This document shows positions 44,734 to 53,017 of a stretch of 64,000 nt of DNA, in pieces; within the stretch, counting starts at the first letter, position 1; each line of letters opens with the position of its first letter. This DNA comes from Coriobacteriia bacterium. GTDB lineage: Bacteria; Actinomycetota; Coriobacteriia; Coriobacteriales; UBA8131. Under the pieces are notes generated by a model. That model saw only the letters and a program-made list of their open reading frames with translations, had not been told where the DNA came from and made no database searches. The DNA lies in NCBI GenBank assembly GCA_009783085.1, contig WRHU01000003.1, positions 124,001 through 188,000 on the forward strand, given 5' to 3'. Both the position numbers and the translations under genes were made by a program.

Positions 44734-47317
44734 AGAAACTAAAGAAACAAAAAAGCCAACGCAGGGTGTCAAAAAAACTACAAAAGGGACTAAAAAGTCG
44801 AGCCTGAGCAAGGCGCAGAGTAAGGCGCAGGCGTTAAGCAAAGCGCAAGGCAAGGCCCAAACACAGGGCAAGGCTCAGGCACAGAAGCAGGATAAGGCAC
44901 GCGATAAAGCGAAACAAAAGGTACAGAACAAGCCGCAAGCGGTGCCCTCATTCGTGATTGACGAGCTAGAGCTCTTGCCTCAGCAAGACACTTTTAATGA
45001 GTCCGCCAAATCCTTTGAGCCCTTCAAGCCGGTTGAGCTCGAAACCCACGCAACCCACGAAACTCACAAAACCCACGAAACCCACGAAACCCAACCTGCC
45101 CCTGCCGAACCCACCAAGCCAGACACACGAGAACTGCAAACGACCCCTGCCGCCCCTGAGCAGCTAAAAGAAAAACAGCTCGTGCGCTGTATGCAAAACC
45201 GCGAACTGAGCTGGCTGCGTTTTAATGAGCGGGTACTTGAGGAGGCAAGCAGCCTTGAAACGCCTTTGTTTGAGCGCCTGTTTTTCTTAAGCGTCTACAC
45301 CTCAAACCTTGATGAGTTTTTTATGGTTCGGGTGGGTGGCTTTCACAATATTGCTGCAACTCAGGCATCATTCATTGACAGCAAGACAGGCTTAAACGCC
45401 CAAGAGCTCCTTAATAAAGTATTCAAGGCAGTTTCGCATCTGTACCCCAACAGAGATTCTGCTTATGCAAAAATTGAAGCCGAGCTTGCTCGTGCTGGCT
45501 CTCCACGCCGCCAACCCTCAGAGCTTTCCGAGGAGGAGGAAGCCCTTCTCCATAGCTACTATCAAGCGGCAATTGCGCCTCTACTTGCTCCGCAGGTTGT
45601 TGATAAAACACACCCGTTTCCGCATTTGGAAAACAAGCGTCTTATCGTCGCACTTCGACTTGAAAAAGAGGGCGAAAAAACCTTTGGCATGATCCCGCTG
45701 CCTACCGATGCAGAGCGTCTTTATTTTCTTGATAACGGCGGCTATATACTCCTTGAGGACATTTTGTTGCACTACGCAGACAAGCTGTTTAAGAAATACA
45801 CGATTCTTGAGCGCGCGGTGGTGTGCGTAACACGTAACGCAGACATGGATACCATTGGTGAGCAGTTTGAGGGTGACGATGATTTCAGAGAGCATATGTC
45901 AAAACTGCTTAAACACCAAAAGCGTCTGGCTCCGGTGCGTCTTGAAATACAGGGGAGCGAACTCAAAAAGCTTCCTAATTATTTGAAAAAGAAACTCAAG
46001 CTCGAGGATAATCAGGTCTTTATGAGTGTTGCGCCGCTTGATTTGAGCTATCAGGGTGCGTTGCGCGATCATGTTTCGCCTGCCGTGCGCAAACGCTTTA
46101 GCTACGAGCCTTTTGAGCCTATTATCCCGCCAACCGCTGTTTCTCCGGGCGGAATGTTTAAGCATCTGCGACAAGGCGACGTTATGTTGTTCCACCCCTT
46201 TGAGAGCATTCAGCCTTTGTTGTCGCTGGTAAAGGAGGCATCGGAGGATCCCAAGGTTGTTTCTATACAGGTAACGCTGTATCGTCTTGCCAGCCGCTCA
46301 CGTCTTGCCGAGTATCTTATTGCTGCCGCCGAGAACGGAAAGCACGTGGTTGTGTTCATCGAGCTGCGTGCGCGTATGGACGAGCGGCACAATATCGACT
46401 GGGCAAAGCGTTTCGAGGAGGCTGGCTGCTCAGTATTCTATGGTCAGCTTGGTTACAAAACGCACGCAAAAATCTTGCTCATTACCCGGCGCGAGTCGGA
46501 TAAGACTGAGCATTTTGTTCACATTGGCACGGGCAATTACAACGAGCGTACCGCCAAAGCCTATACCGACATTTCGCTTTTAACTGCCAATGAAGCTATT
46601 GCTGCCGATGCCGTTGCGTTTTTCCAGAATATGCAAATTGGCGCAGTTGAGGAAAGCTATGACACCCTGTTAGTTGCTCCGCAAGATTTCAAGCCAAAAC
46701 TCATCGACTTTATCCGTCGCGAGGGGCAGCGAGGCAGCGAGGGTCTTATCACCATCAAATGCAATTCTTTGACGGACAGTGATGTTATTGCCGAGCTGGT
46801 CAAGGCTTCGCGGGCTGGTACCCGCATCGACCTTATTTTGCGTGGCATTTGCTGCTTGCTCCCGGGAGTCAAAGGTCTGACCGAAAACATTCATATCCGC
46901 AGCATTGTAGGGCGCTATCTGGAGCATACGAGGATTTATCGTTTTGGAGCAGGGGAGGATTGCGACTTGTACATTGGTTCGGGCGATATGATGACGCGCA
47001 ACACCACGCGTCGTGTTGAGATGTTTGCGCCCGTGCTTGACCCCAATTTACGGGCACGCATTTTTGGACTCTTGGATATTTCGCTCCATGACTGCGTCAA
47101 GGCCCGTTCACTTATGTCAAACGGTCAGTATATTTCGCCGCCCTCGTATGGAGATGCTATCAACTCGCAGCAATTCTTTATAAACGAGGCGCAAAAAGAA
47201 GCGAACAAGGCAGCTGAGGCTACTACTGCGATGGCGATAACACAGGAGCAAAACACGGGCTTTATGAACAAACTGTTCTCCCTTGTGCGTGGCTTATTTG
47301 GCGGCAAGAAAGACTAA
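44711..47317 (+). CDS. ppk1: Polyphosphate kinase with long N-terminal low-complexity extension
   Basis: Reversible ATP-polyphosphate transferase. The PPK1 core begins at residue ~161 (M-Q-N-R-E-L-S-W-L-R-F-N-E-R-V-L-E-E). The two functional histidines lie in Y-K-T-H-A-K-I-L-L-I and R-Y-L-E-H-T-R-I; H-I-G-T-G-N-Y-N-E-R-T-A is also present. Residues 1-160 are Lys/Gln/Ala-rich then (T-H-E)-repeat-rich. The start taken is TTG 44711, inside ppx, because GAGGGAAGGA precedes it by seven bases; the alternative is ATG 45191, which would remove the whole extension. Total 868 versus ~700 for the family. Confidence 0.92.
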   Translation: MKKSSETKETKETKKPTQGVKKTTKGTKKSSLSKAQSKAQALSKAQGKAQTQGKAQAQKQDKARDKAKQKVQNKPQAVPSFVIDELELLPQQDTFNESAKSFEPFKPVELETHATHETHKTHETHETQPAPAEPTKPDTRELQTTPAAPEQLKEKQLVRCMQNRELSWLRFNERVLEEASSLETPLFERLFFLSVYTSNLDEFFMVRVGGFHNIAATQASFIDSKTGLNAQELLNKVFKAVSHLYPNRDSAYAKIEAELARAGSPRRQPSELSEEEEALLHSYYQAAIAPLLAPQVVDKTHPFPHLENKRLIVALRLEKEGEKTFGMIPLPTDAERLYFLDNGGYILLEDILLHYADKLFKKYTILERAVVCVTRNADMDTIGEQFEGDDDFREHMSKLLKHQKRLAPVRLEIQGSELKKLPNYLKKKLKLEDNQVFMSVAPLDLSYQGALRDHVSPAVRKRFSYEPFEPIIPPTAVSPGGMFKHLRQGDVMLFHPFESIQPLLSLVKEASEDPKVVSIQVTLYRLASRSRLAEYLIAAAENGKHVVVFIELRARMDERHNIDWAKRFEEAGCSVFYGQLGYKTHAKILLITRRESDKTEHFVHIGTGNYNERTAKAYTDISLLTANEAIAADAVAFFQNMQIGAVEESYDTLLVAPQDFKPKLIDFIRREGQRGSEGLITIKCNSLTDSDVIAELVKASRAGTRIDLILRGICCLLPGVKGLTENIHIRSIVGRYLEHTRIYRFGAGEDCDLYIGSGDMMTRNTTRRVEMFAPVLDPNLRARIFGLLDISLHDCVKARSLMSNGQYISPPSYGDAINSQQFFINEAQKEANKAAEATTAMAITQEQNTGFMNKLFSLVRGLFGGKKD

Positions 47318-47342
47318 GCTTGCTCTTTGTGCTTGACGTGTA

Positions 47343-48125
47343 CTAGAAATCCGCTAGCTCCAAGCTTACGGGGCAGTGGTCTGAGCCGTACACCTCGGGC
47401 CAAATCGACGCATTTTCTATGCGGGGGACGAGGTTGTTGGATACGAGAAAATAGTCGATGCGCCAGCCGGTATTATTGGCACGCGCATTGCCACGAAACG
47501 ACCACCATGAGTAGGCATGGGTCAAATCAGGATAGAGATGTCTAAAGCTGTCGGTAAAACCTGCCTCAAGCAGGGTGGTAAAGTCTGCACGCTCCTCATC
47601 GGAAAAACCAGCATTACCCCGATTGGGCCCTGGATTCTTAAGATCAATTTCGTTGTGAGCGACGTTAAGATCACCGCAGATTACCACCGGCTTTTTTGTG
47701 GCACGTTCAGCGACAAACTCCCTAAAAGCGTTGCCCCACGCAAGGCGAAGCTCGATGCGTGCAAGTCCGGGCTGAGCATTGGGCGTATAGCAACAGACTA
47801 GCCAGTAGTTCTTAAACTCAAGGGCACACAGGCGACCCTCTCGGTCGGTAATAGAGGCATCTAATTCGGTGTTCGGCTCTATTCCCAGCGTATGGATAAC
47901 CTGCAAGGGTTTCTCCTTGGAAAACACTGCAGTTCCGGAGTAACCCTTTTTTTCTGCATAACTCCAGGTTTGGTGATAGCCCGGCAAATCGAGCTCAACG
48001 AGTCCCTCTTGCAGTTTGGTTTCTTGGAGCGCAAAAACATCAGCATCAAAGGTAGCAAAGTTTTCCATAAAGCCCTTTTTGATGCTGGCTCTGAGTCCGT
48101 TGACATTCCAGGATACGAGTTTCAT
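47343..48125 (-). CDS. exoA: Exodeoxyribonuclease III / AP endonuclease
   Basis: 260-residue EEP-fold nuclease of base-excision repair, cutting at abasic sites. Catalytic motifs: W-N-V-N-G (Asn), L-Q-E-T-K-L-Q (Glu metal ligand), Y-x-P-N-A, G-D-L-N-V-A-H (Asp/Asn), W-S-F-R-G-N-A-R-A and the terminal G-S-D-H-C-P-V (Asp-His). It is convergent with ppk1, 25 bases apart, with no obvious terminator between them. Confidence 0.95.
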   Translation of the reverse strand: MKLVSWNVNGLRASIKKGFMENFATFDADVFALQETKLQEGLVELDLPGYHQTWSYAEKKGYSGTAVFSKEKPLQVIHTLGIEPNTELDASITDREGRLCALEFKNYWLVCCYTPNAQPGLARIELRLAWGNAFREFVAERATKKPVVICGDLNVAHNEIDLKNPGPNRGNAGFSDEERADFTTLLEAGFTDSFRHLYPDLTHAYSWWSFRGNARANNTGWRIDYFLVSNNLVPRIENASIWPEVYGSDHCPVSLELADF

Positions 48126-48362
48126 AGCTGCCTCATGTTTCTATTACCACGCACGTAGGTGATTGTGCGGCTGTTACCAGTATAGAACAGTCTTGCTGTT
48201 TGTGGCGACGGATCGTTTGGTCTGTTTGTCCGGACAGTTGGCACCAGAGTTGACCCAGAGCCGCCAACAGCACTTGTACAATTGCTTGTGCGGCGCATGG
48301 CGTTGTAGTTGGTATGCGATAATTGAACAGCAAACACCTCAACCGATTATTCAAGGAGTTTC

Positions 48363-49175
48363 ATGCGTATTCAGGATATGCCTCTCGTATCTACCATTGA
48401 GCTACCACCGCTTACCATAGTTGCAGGCCATTATGGTGTGGGCAAAACCAATCTTGCGCTCAATCTTGCGCTTATGCAGCGGCGTGCGCTTGGTGTCGAT
48501 GCGCTTACCCTCATAGACCTCGATATCGTCAATCCGTATTTTCGCAGTGGTAACTATGAGCAGGGCTTGCAGTCTTTAGGCATCTCGTTTTTAGGCCCCG
48601 TTCATGGGGCAAGCAATCTCGATACACCCTCGCTTATGCCAGGTATTGCCGCAGCTCTTGCCGCCGCCTCAAGCGAGCACCCAGTTATTATCGACGTTGG
48701 AGGAGATGCGGACGGGGCGCGAGCTTTGGCACGCTTTGTTCCCCAGATAACGGCACAGCCTGAGTTTTGGTTTATCTACGTCGCCAATAGCTCGCGCCCC
48801 GAAGTGGACGACCCAGAAAAAGCCCTTGCTATCTTAAGAGAAATTGAACGGGTTTCGGGGCTTTGCGCAACGCATATCGCAGGAAATACGCACCTCAAGG
48901 AGCAAACATCGCCCGAAACTATAATCTCCTCGCTTCCGTATCTGGAAAAACTTGCCGAACTCACCAAACTTCCCCTTGCCTTTGTGGCTGTTCCGCATGA
49001 TTGTCTTTTAGAGCTTGCGCAAGAGGAGGGCTTGGAGGCGCAAGAAAAACCTCCAACTAAAACCCCAGCTGCTCATGCCTCAGCAGCTAAAACCCCTGCA
49101 CAAACTCCACCTCTTTTTCCCGTTGACATTCTTGTTGGCTGTTCGTGGGAGGACGTACGGGCGCTAATAGTATAA
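48363..49175 (+). CDS. ParA/MinD-like P-loop ATPase near the 2-oxoacid oxidoreductase genes
   Basis: 270 residues. Deviant Walker A is V-A-G-H-Y-G-V-G-K-T-N (residues ~21-31); L-I-D-L-D-I-V-N-P-Y-F-R and I-I-D-V-G-G-D-A-D-G follow as switch and Walker B regions. It is a SIMIBI-class ATPase of the CobQ/MinD type. A Pro/Ala/Thr-rich segment (~225-250) interrupts the end. AAGGAG lies before the ATG. It is the first gene of the ferredoxin-korABC series. A role in cofactor (Fe-S?) loading of that enzyme is a guess from context only. Confidence 0.75.
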   Translation: MRIQDMPLVSTIELPPLTIVAGHYGVGKTNLALNLALMQRRALGVDALTLIDLDIVNPYFRSGNYEQGLQSLGISFLGPVHGASNLDTPSLMPGIAAALAAASSEHPVIIDVGGDADGARALARFVPQITAQPEFWFIYVANSSRPEVDDPEKALAILREIERVSGLCATHIAGNTHLKEQTSPETIISSLPYLEKLAELTKLPLAFVAVPHDCLLELAQEEGLEAQEKPPTKTPAAHASAAKTPAQTPPLFPVDILVGCSWEDVRALIV

Positions 49176-49347
49176 AATTGCTCTATTACTACCGAGAATA
49201 CCGATTTACCATCGTATTTTTACCGCTTTGCTACCGCTGAGCTGGCTTAAGAGGGCATCTGTGCTCTTGTTCGCCCTACGCAAAGCCGCAAATGCGATAC
49301 GTGTGAGATAATCGCCAAACATTTTTATTGGCACAAGGAGGGCGAAT

Positions 49348-49554
49348 ATGCCGAAAGTAGTCATCAGCACAACATTTTGCAAAGGGTGTGGCATCTGCGT
49401 TGATGTTTGCCCGGAGGGAATCCTCAAGCTTAACGACGATATTATTACCCAAAAGGGCTATCATCCTGCAATTTGCACCAACGATGACGCCTGCACGGGT
49501 TGCACCAGCTGTGCGCTTATGTGTCCGGACGTAGCTATTACCATTGAGCGCTAG
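49348..49554 (+). CDS. korD: 2[4Fe-4S] ferredoxin, KOR delta subunit
   Basis: 68 residues with two clusters C-x2-C-x2-C-x3-C-P: C-K-G-C-G-I-C-V-D-V-C-P and C-T-G-C-T-S-C-A-L-M-C-P. It carries electrons from the oxidoreductase to the cell's ferredoxin pool. AGGAGGG is upstream of the ATG. It precedes korA by 123 bases. Confidence 0.92.
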   Translation: MPKVVISTTFCKGCGICVDVCPEGILKLNDDIITQKGYHPAICTNDDACTGCTSCALMCPDVAITIER

Positions 49555-49677
49555 GGTTTTGAGAGCTCGGCATTGGGGCGCTCAGTATCTGAACACGCAA
49601 CAAGTATTTGAACACGCAACTCTCAGGCGCACTATTCATATAACAAACTGCGCAAGGCGTAGGGAAGGAAACGAGCA

Positions 49678-50787
49678 ATGAGCGAGAAAGTACTAATGAA
49701 GGGAAACGAAGCACTTGCAGAAGCCGCCATACGGGCTGGTTGCAAGCACTTTTTTGGGTATCCTATTACTCCGCAGACCGAGCTTGCTGCGTATATGTCT
49801 AAGCGTATGCCCAAAATAGGGGGAACCTATCTTCAGGCAGAAAGCGAAGTTGCTGCTATCAACATGGTCTACGGTGCTTCAGCGGCAGGCGTGCGTGTGA
49901 TGACCTCCTCATCGTCGCCCGGCGTGAGCCTTAAAGCCGAGGGTGTTTCATACATGATTGGCTCGGATTTGCCCGCCGTCATTATTAACGTGCAGCGTGG
50001 AGGCCCCGGGCTTGGCGGCATTCAGCCCAGTCAGGCTGATTACTGGCAGGCCACCCGTGCGATGGGTCACGGAGATGGGCACGTCATTGTTTTTGCTCCC
50101 GCAACGGTGCAAGAAATGGCGGATTTGGTGGCACGCGCCTTTGATTTGGGCGACCGCTACCGCACACCGGTTATGATTCTTGCCGATGGCTTGCTCGGAC
50201 AAATGATGGAGCCGGTGGTGCTTCCTGAGCCCGTTGACGAGAGCAATCTTGCTCCCAAAGAATGGGCAACCTCAGGGCACAAGGGACTGCGCCCTCGCAA
50301 TACGATTAGCTCGCTGTTTTTAGACCCGCAACAGCTTGAAAGCAGCATTCTTGAGCGCCGCAAACGCTACGAGCTGATACAAGAAGTTGAGCAAATGGCG
50401 CAAGAGGAATATATGGACGATGCTGAGGTAGTGGTTGTTGCCTACGGAGCCGCCTCGCGCATTGTGCGAAGTGCGGTTAATAAGGCACGTGAAGAGGGGC
50501 TTAAGGTTGGTTTTATTCGCCCCATTACGCTATGGCCGTTCCCCACGCAGGTTATCCAAGCGGCGGCTAAAAAAGCCCAGGCATTTTTAAGTGTTGAGTT
50601 TTCTACGGGACAAATGGTTGATGACATTCGCCTTGCGATACGTGACGAGCTGCCGGTCAACTTCTTTGGACATACGGGCGGCGTTGTGCCCGACCCCGAC
50701 GAGGTTCTTGTTGCCATAAAACGCTCACTTTCACAGGAAACCTTTTATGAAATACCCTACCAAAAACGACTGACAGGAGGTGCATGA
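49678..50787 (+). CDS. korA: 2-oxoacid:ferredoxin oxidoreductase alpha subunit
   Basis: 369 residues; KorA/VorB type. Pyrimidine/TPP-binding domain begins L-M-K-G-N-E-A-L-A-E-A-A and has F-F-G-Y-P-I-T-P-Q-T-E and S-S-P-G-V-S-L-K-A-E; domain II has R-P-I-T-L-W-P-F-P. The enzyme oxidatively decarboxylates 2-oxoglutarate or branched-chain 2-oxoacids to the CoA ester. The choice between Kor and Vor substrate cannot be made from the motifs. The stop overlaps the korB start (ATGA). Confidence 0.93.
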   Translation: MSEKVLMKGNEALAEAAIRAGCKHFFGYPITPQTELAAYMSKRMPKIGGTYLQAESEVAAINMVYGASAAGVRVMTSSSSPGVSLKAEGVSYMIGSDLPAVIINVQRGGPGLGGIQPSQADYWQATRAMGHGDGHVIVFAPATVQEMADLVARAFDLGDRYRTPVMILADGLLGQMMEPVVLPEPVDESNLAPKEWATSGHKGLRPRNTISSLFLDPQQLESSILERRKRYELIQEVEQMAQEEYMDDAEVVVVAYGAASRIVRSAVNKAREEGLKVGFIRPITLWPFPTQVIQAAAKKAQAFLSVEFSTGQMVDDIRLAIRDELPVNFFGHTGGVVPDPDEVLVAIKRSLSQETFYEIPYQKRLTGGA

Positions 50788-51806
50788 TGACACCTGCCAC
50801 CGCATCTGCAAAAACGCAGAACACCAAAGCGAAAACAAAGGATAAAACGGGCCCCATTTTCTCACGCACACCCGGTCTTACCGACGCTATTACCAACTAT
50901 TGCCCCGGCTGCACCCACGGCATTGTACAGCGTTTGGTTGCCGAGGCAATTGAAGAGCTTGACGCTCAGGGACGTGCCGTTGGCGTTTGTCCCGTTGGGT
51001 GCAGCGTATTGGCCTATGAGTTTTACTCGTGCGACATGGTGCAAGCGGCGCATGGTCGAGCTCCGGCGGTTGCAACAGGGCTTAAGCGTGCCCGTCCAGA
51101 AAACGTCATTTTCACCTACCAAGGCGACGGCGATTTGGCAAGCATTGGTATGGCAGAAACAGTTCATGCGGCAACCCGTGGCGAGAACATAACCGTCATC
51201 TTTATCAACAACGCCATTTATGGCATGACGGGTGGTCAAATGGCACCAACTAGTCTGCCTGGACAAGTAACGCAAACCTCACCGTATGGGCGTGACGTTG
51301 AAACAGCGGGTTATCCTATTCGTGTTTGCGAGATGCTCAGCTCCCTTGACGGCGTGGCACTCGCTCAGCGGGTAACCGTTGACAGCCCTCGAACGGTTCG
51401 GGCGGCAAAAAAAGCCATCAAAAAGGCATTCGAGTATCAGACCGAGGGCTTGGGATACACCATTATCGAAGTGGTTGCTACCTGCCCCACCAACTGGGGC
51501 TTTACTCCAGCTGATGCTTTTACGTGGTTGCGTGACAATCTGCTTCCGTATTATCCGCTTGGCGTGTACCGTGATATCAAGGCTGAAAGCAAGGACGATA
51601 AAGCTGCCGATACGGTTGCCGATAAACTGGCTGCAGCCAAGGCCGCCAAGGCCGAAGCTTCAACAGGTAGCACCGAAGCGGGTAGCACCGCCCCAGAGGC
51701 CCCAGAAGTCGCCCCAGAAACCGCCGCAGAAACGGACTCAGAAGTCGCCCCAGAAACCGCCCCAGAAGTCGCCCCAGAAACCACCTCAGAAAAGGGTGGT
51801 GAGTAA
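50784..51806 (+). CDS. korB: 2-oxoacid:ferredoxin oxidoreductase beta subunit (TPP-binding), with acidic tail
   Basis: 340 residues. TPP motif G-D-G-D-L-A-S-I-G...N-N-A-I-Y-G-M-T-G-G-Q and cluster/contact cysteines in N-Y-C-P-G-C-T-H-G are clear. From ~residue 265 a tail of Lys/Ala and then V-A-P-E-T-A repeats extends the usual ~270-residue subunit by about 70. ACAGGAGG sits before ATG 50784, and a second ATG follows at 50787. It forms the catalytic heterotetramer with KorA and KorC. Confidence 0.93.
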   Translation: MMTPATASAKTQNTKAKTKDKTGPIFSRTPGLTDAITNYCPGCTHGIVQRLVAEAIEELDAQGRAVGVCPVGCSVLAYEFYSCDMVQAAHGRAPAVATGLKRARPENVIFTYQGDGDLASIGMAETVHAATRGENITVIFINNAIYGMTGGQMAPTSLPGQVTQTSPYGRDVETAGYPIRVCEMLSSLDGVALAQRVTVDSPRTVRAAKKAIKKAFEYQTEGLGYTIIEVVATCPTNWGFTPADAFTWLRDNLLPYYPLGVYRDIKAESKDDKAADTVADKLAAAKAAKAEASTGSTEAGSTAPEAPEVAPETAAETDSEVAPETAPEVAPETTSEKGGE

Positions 51807-51809
51807 GCT

Positions 51810-52364
51810 ATGGCAAATCTTGAGATTATGCTCGCTGGCTTTGGCGGACAGGGCATACTTTTTTCGGGCAAGCTGGTGGCCTATTCTGGCCTTTTTGATG
51901 GACGAGAGCTTTCCTGGTTGCCTTCATACGGTCCAGAAATGCGAGGCGGAACGGCTAACTGCAGCGTTTGTCTTTCCGACGAAGCAATTGGCTCTCCGCT
52001 CGTTATTAACCCTGATATTCTTGTTGCGATGAATATGCCTTCTTTTGACAAGTTTGTCGAAGCGGTTAAACCAAATGGCATCATCATCGTGGACTCCAGC
52101 ATTGCTGATGCGTGCTGTATGCGCAAAGATGTTTCGTTTTATCGGATACCAGCAACGCAGCTTGCGGAGGAAAACGGACTCAAGGGGCTTGCAAACGTCA
52201 TAATGGTCGGAAAGCTCTTGCAGCTAACTGAGTTTTCTACGCTGGACTCGCTTGATAAGGCGATTGAAAAAAGTGTGTCAGCTAAGCGTGCCGAGATGGT
52301 TGGCTTTAACAAAAAGGCTCTGCGTGTTGGGTATGAGTATGTTGACCAGAAAGAGTGTGAATAA
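51810..52364 (+). CDS. korC: 2-oxoacid:ferredoxin oxidoreductase gamma subunit
   Basis: 184 residues of the CoA-binding gamma domain: L-A-G-F-G-G-Q-G-I-L-F-S-G-K-L, S-Y-G-P-E-M-R-G-G-T-A-N-C and V-N-P-D-like P-D-I-L-V-A-M-N. Begins three bases after korB; its TAA overlaps the next ATG by one base, so korABC and the cupin gene form a tightly coupled operon. Confidence 0.94.
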   Translation: MANLEIMLAGFGGQGILFSGKLVAYSGLFDGRELSWLPSYGPEMRGGTANCSVCLSDEAIGSPLVINPDILVAMNMPSFDKFVEAVKPNGIIIVDSSIADACCMRKDVSFYRIPATQLAEENGLKGLANVIMVGKLLQLTEFSTLDSLDKAIEKSVSAKRAEMVGFNKKALRVGYEYVDQKECE

Positions 52365-53008
52365 TGGCTGAGAACAATCTTGCTGCAGGCGCTCAACCTA
52401 AAAATGGCAAGGAGCCAGCTAGTCCAACAATGAGTGACCTTGCGGTCAGCGATCAAGTTGATGGCGCACAGTTTGCCGAGCTTGCCCAGCGCATTGCCGG
52501 CCTGCGTGATGCGTGCGGCTACACCGTAGAGGAGTTTGCCGAAAAACTGGGAGTTGAACTTGAAACCTATCGAGCCTACGAAGAAACTGGCTTTGACGTT
52601 CCCGCAAGCTTGCTCATGCACGTTGCCAATGTGTGCAAGGTTGATATGGGTGTGTTGCTTACGGGCACTTCGACGCACCTCAACACGTATCAGGTGGTGC
52701 GTGCCGGGGCGGGTAGGGTAGTTGACCGTTTTCCCGGTTATCATTTCCAAGACCTCGCTTACAGCTATTCAAATAAGGTTATGCAGCCGCTTTTGGTAAC
52801 GCTTGAGCCCGACAAGCCAGCAGAGTTGGTAGCGCACGCCGGGCAAGAGTTTAACTACGTTACAAAGGGTAGCGTCCTTTTGGTGTTTAACGACCACGAG
52901 GTTATCCTCAATGAGGGCGACAGCGTGTATTTTAATCCGCAGATACCTCATGCGCAGCGTTGCGCCTCTGATACGCCTGCGACTTTTGTGACCATGATTA
53001 CGGAGTAG
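52364..53008 (+). CDS. XRE helix-turn-helix protein with C-terminal cupin
   Basis: 214 residues. A ~30-residue variable start; HTH_3 domain (~38-95, A-E-L-A-Q-R-I-A-G-L-R...T-V-E-E-F-A-E-K-L-G-V); cupin_2 domain (~140-212) with H-A-G-Q-E-F-N-Y-V-T-K-G and Y-F-N-P-Q-I-P-H, the metal-binding box. Such HTH-cupin regulators sense small metabolites. Being embedded between korC and an acyl-CoA synthetase, it probably controls this 2-oxoacid pathway. Confidence 0.9.
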   Translation: MAENNLAAGAQPKNGKEPASPTMSDLAVSDQVDGAQFAELAQRIAGLRDACGYTVEEFAEKLGVELETYRAYEETGFDVPASLLMHVANVCKVDMGVLLTGTSTHLNTYQVVRAGAGRVVDRFPGYHFQDLAYSYSNKVMQPLLVTLEPDKPAELVAHAGQEFNYVTKGSVLLVFNDHEVILNEGDSVYFNPQIPHAQRCASDTPATFVTMITE

Positions 53009-53017
53009 GAGCAAAGC

